Part shown: in pieces, positions 28,880 through 29,431 of the stretch
How positions within the stretch are numbered: the stretch's first letter is position 1
Layout of the letters: each line of letters starts with the position of its first letter
Virus record (IMG/VR): IMGVR_UViG_3300032006_000059
Coordinates: 1-29,431 of that record
Reading direction: 5' to 3' (one strand)
DNA: 29,431 nucleotides
Source of the DNA: a virus
Translations under genes and position numbers: made by a program
Notes under the pieces: generated by a model
What the model was told of the DNA's origin: nothing
What the model saw: only the letters and a program-made list of their open reading frames with translations
Databases searched by the model: none

Positions 28880-29431
28880 TTAAGTGTATTGGAATTGAGA
28901 AACTAATGCGTTACTAGCTCCTTGAGCAGCTGACTGACCCATATTAAATGCAGCCTCTTGAGCCCTTCTTCTCATTGATGCGTTAGTAGCTATATTCTCT
29001 CGAATACCTGCAGCAGCAATTGCTCTTGCAAACTCATCTCTCTTAGCTTGTTCTGAGTATTTACGTTCTGTAGGTAAAATCACATTCATCATGTCTCGTG
29101 TTAACTCTGCAGATTTCATACCCTCAAGACGACGTGCGCCAGAAACTCCTCCTGGAGAAACAACGCCTAAAGGATTACCACCAGCAGGAGCTATGTTTCC
29201 ATAAGGACCTGTTCCTGGAGGAAGTGGAGTTCCATACATTGGCTCCCCTGTTACATGATTATAACCAAGAAGACCTACTGCACCTTGTCCTGCTCCACCT
29301 ATACCTCTACCTATACCTCTACCTATTCCTCCTACTATTCCAGCTCCAGGTATACCCATACCTCCTCCTCCGTAACCTCCGTATCCAGCATATCCACCTT
29401 GATTACCTCCGCCTAATACTCCACCTGGTTG
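28880..29431 (-). CDS. Gly-rich protein cut by the right edge
   Basis: The frame is open to the window edge, with 24 Gly-rich codons upstream of the ATG at 29359, so the true start is outside the window and that ATG is probably internal. The visible part begins with Gly/Tyr-rich sequence (GGYAGYGGYGGGGMGIPGAG) and Gly-Arg-Gly-Ile repeats (GRGIGRGIGGAG). After a middle section (about 60-100 from the ATG) it becomes an Arg/Ala-rich helix, DEFARAIAAAGIRENIATNA, ending AASNALVSQFQYT. The low-complexity half and helical half are compatible with an internal virion protein. The function is unknown. Confidence 0.6.
   Translation of the reverse strand, partial: QPGGVLGGGNQGGYAGYGGYGGGGMGIPGAGIVGGIGRGIGRGIGGAGQGAVGLLGYNHVTGEPMYGTPLPPGTGPYGNIAPAGGNPLGVVSPGGVSGARRLEGMKSAELTRDMMNVILPTERKYSEQAKRDEFARAIAAAGIRENIATNASMRRRAQEAAFNMGQSAAQGASNALVSQFQYT

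Noticed and set aside
1-29431. CRISPR arrays, tRNA genes, insertion sequences, attachment sites
   Set aside because: Looked for regular spaced repeats, cloverleaf-like segments and transposase or integrase motifs; none could be supported by reading alone.

Overview
The window looks like the virion-gene region of an AT-rich, lytic-type marine tailed phage. A cyanophage (Synechococcus/Prochlorococcus host) is the best guess. The reasons are: adhesins built from repeats common in marine cyanophage tail fibres, including the 'DLKIYHDGTNS' type; a tail-assembly-chaperone-like protein; a compact tryptophan-halogenase-like enzyme beside the fibres; and two small proteins (left edge and 13484-13729) that resemble recurrent cyanophage hypothetical proteins. 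Host and morphology are inferred, not shown. No tape measure, sheath, tail tube, integrase, RNA polymerase, photosynthesis gene or tRNA was recognised here. Nearly all genes are on the minus strand, so transcription reads from high to low coordinates; the one exception is a short plus-strand gene at 13484-13729.

In transcription order, the head and packaging block (29431 to about 19800) holds a Gly-rich protein cut by the edge, an unknown 289-aa protein, a protein with eleven exact 11-residue repeats, a probable small terminase (GTG start), the large terminase, an AbrB/MazE-like 60-aa protein, the portal, a scaffold-like protein, a 58-aa protein, an N4-gp56-like major capsid protein, and a 272-aa probable head protein preceded by a perfect Shine-Dalgarno. 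The portal and scaffold-like genes overlap by 536 bases in different frames. The block ends at a strong rho-independent terminator whose stem also carries a promoter-like -35 box.

The neck and tail block (about 19750 to 13700) holds a 33-aa membrane peptide, a ComEA-like helix-hairpin-helix protein, a possible head-tail connector, a lytic transglycosylase, small virion-like proteins (one with a WE(T/S)FPxD heptad repeat), and two larger proteins that share a beta-module. The larger of these also has a SWIM-like Cys/His signature.

The host-recognition block (about 13700 to 1) holds tandem paralogous virion-like proteins, a repetitive fibre, a protein with an Mtd-type N-terminus, a tail-assembly-chaperone-like protein and four large adhesins. 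The last three adhesins are separated by an unusual arrangement: four small, mutually similar 43-53-aa proteins in two A/B pairs, and the halogenase-like gene. Two adhesins share a 26-residue leader and a glycine-rich module; in one of them that module is nested inside a repeat.

The most noteworthy features are the long portal/scaffold dual-coding region, the four-member small-protein family between the fibres together with the halogenase, and the 11-residue repeat protein.
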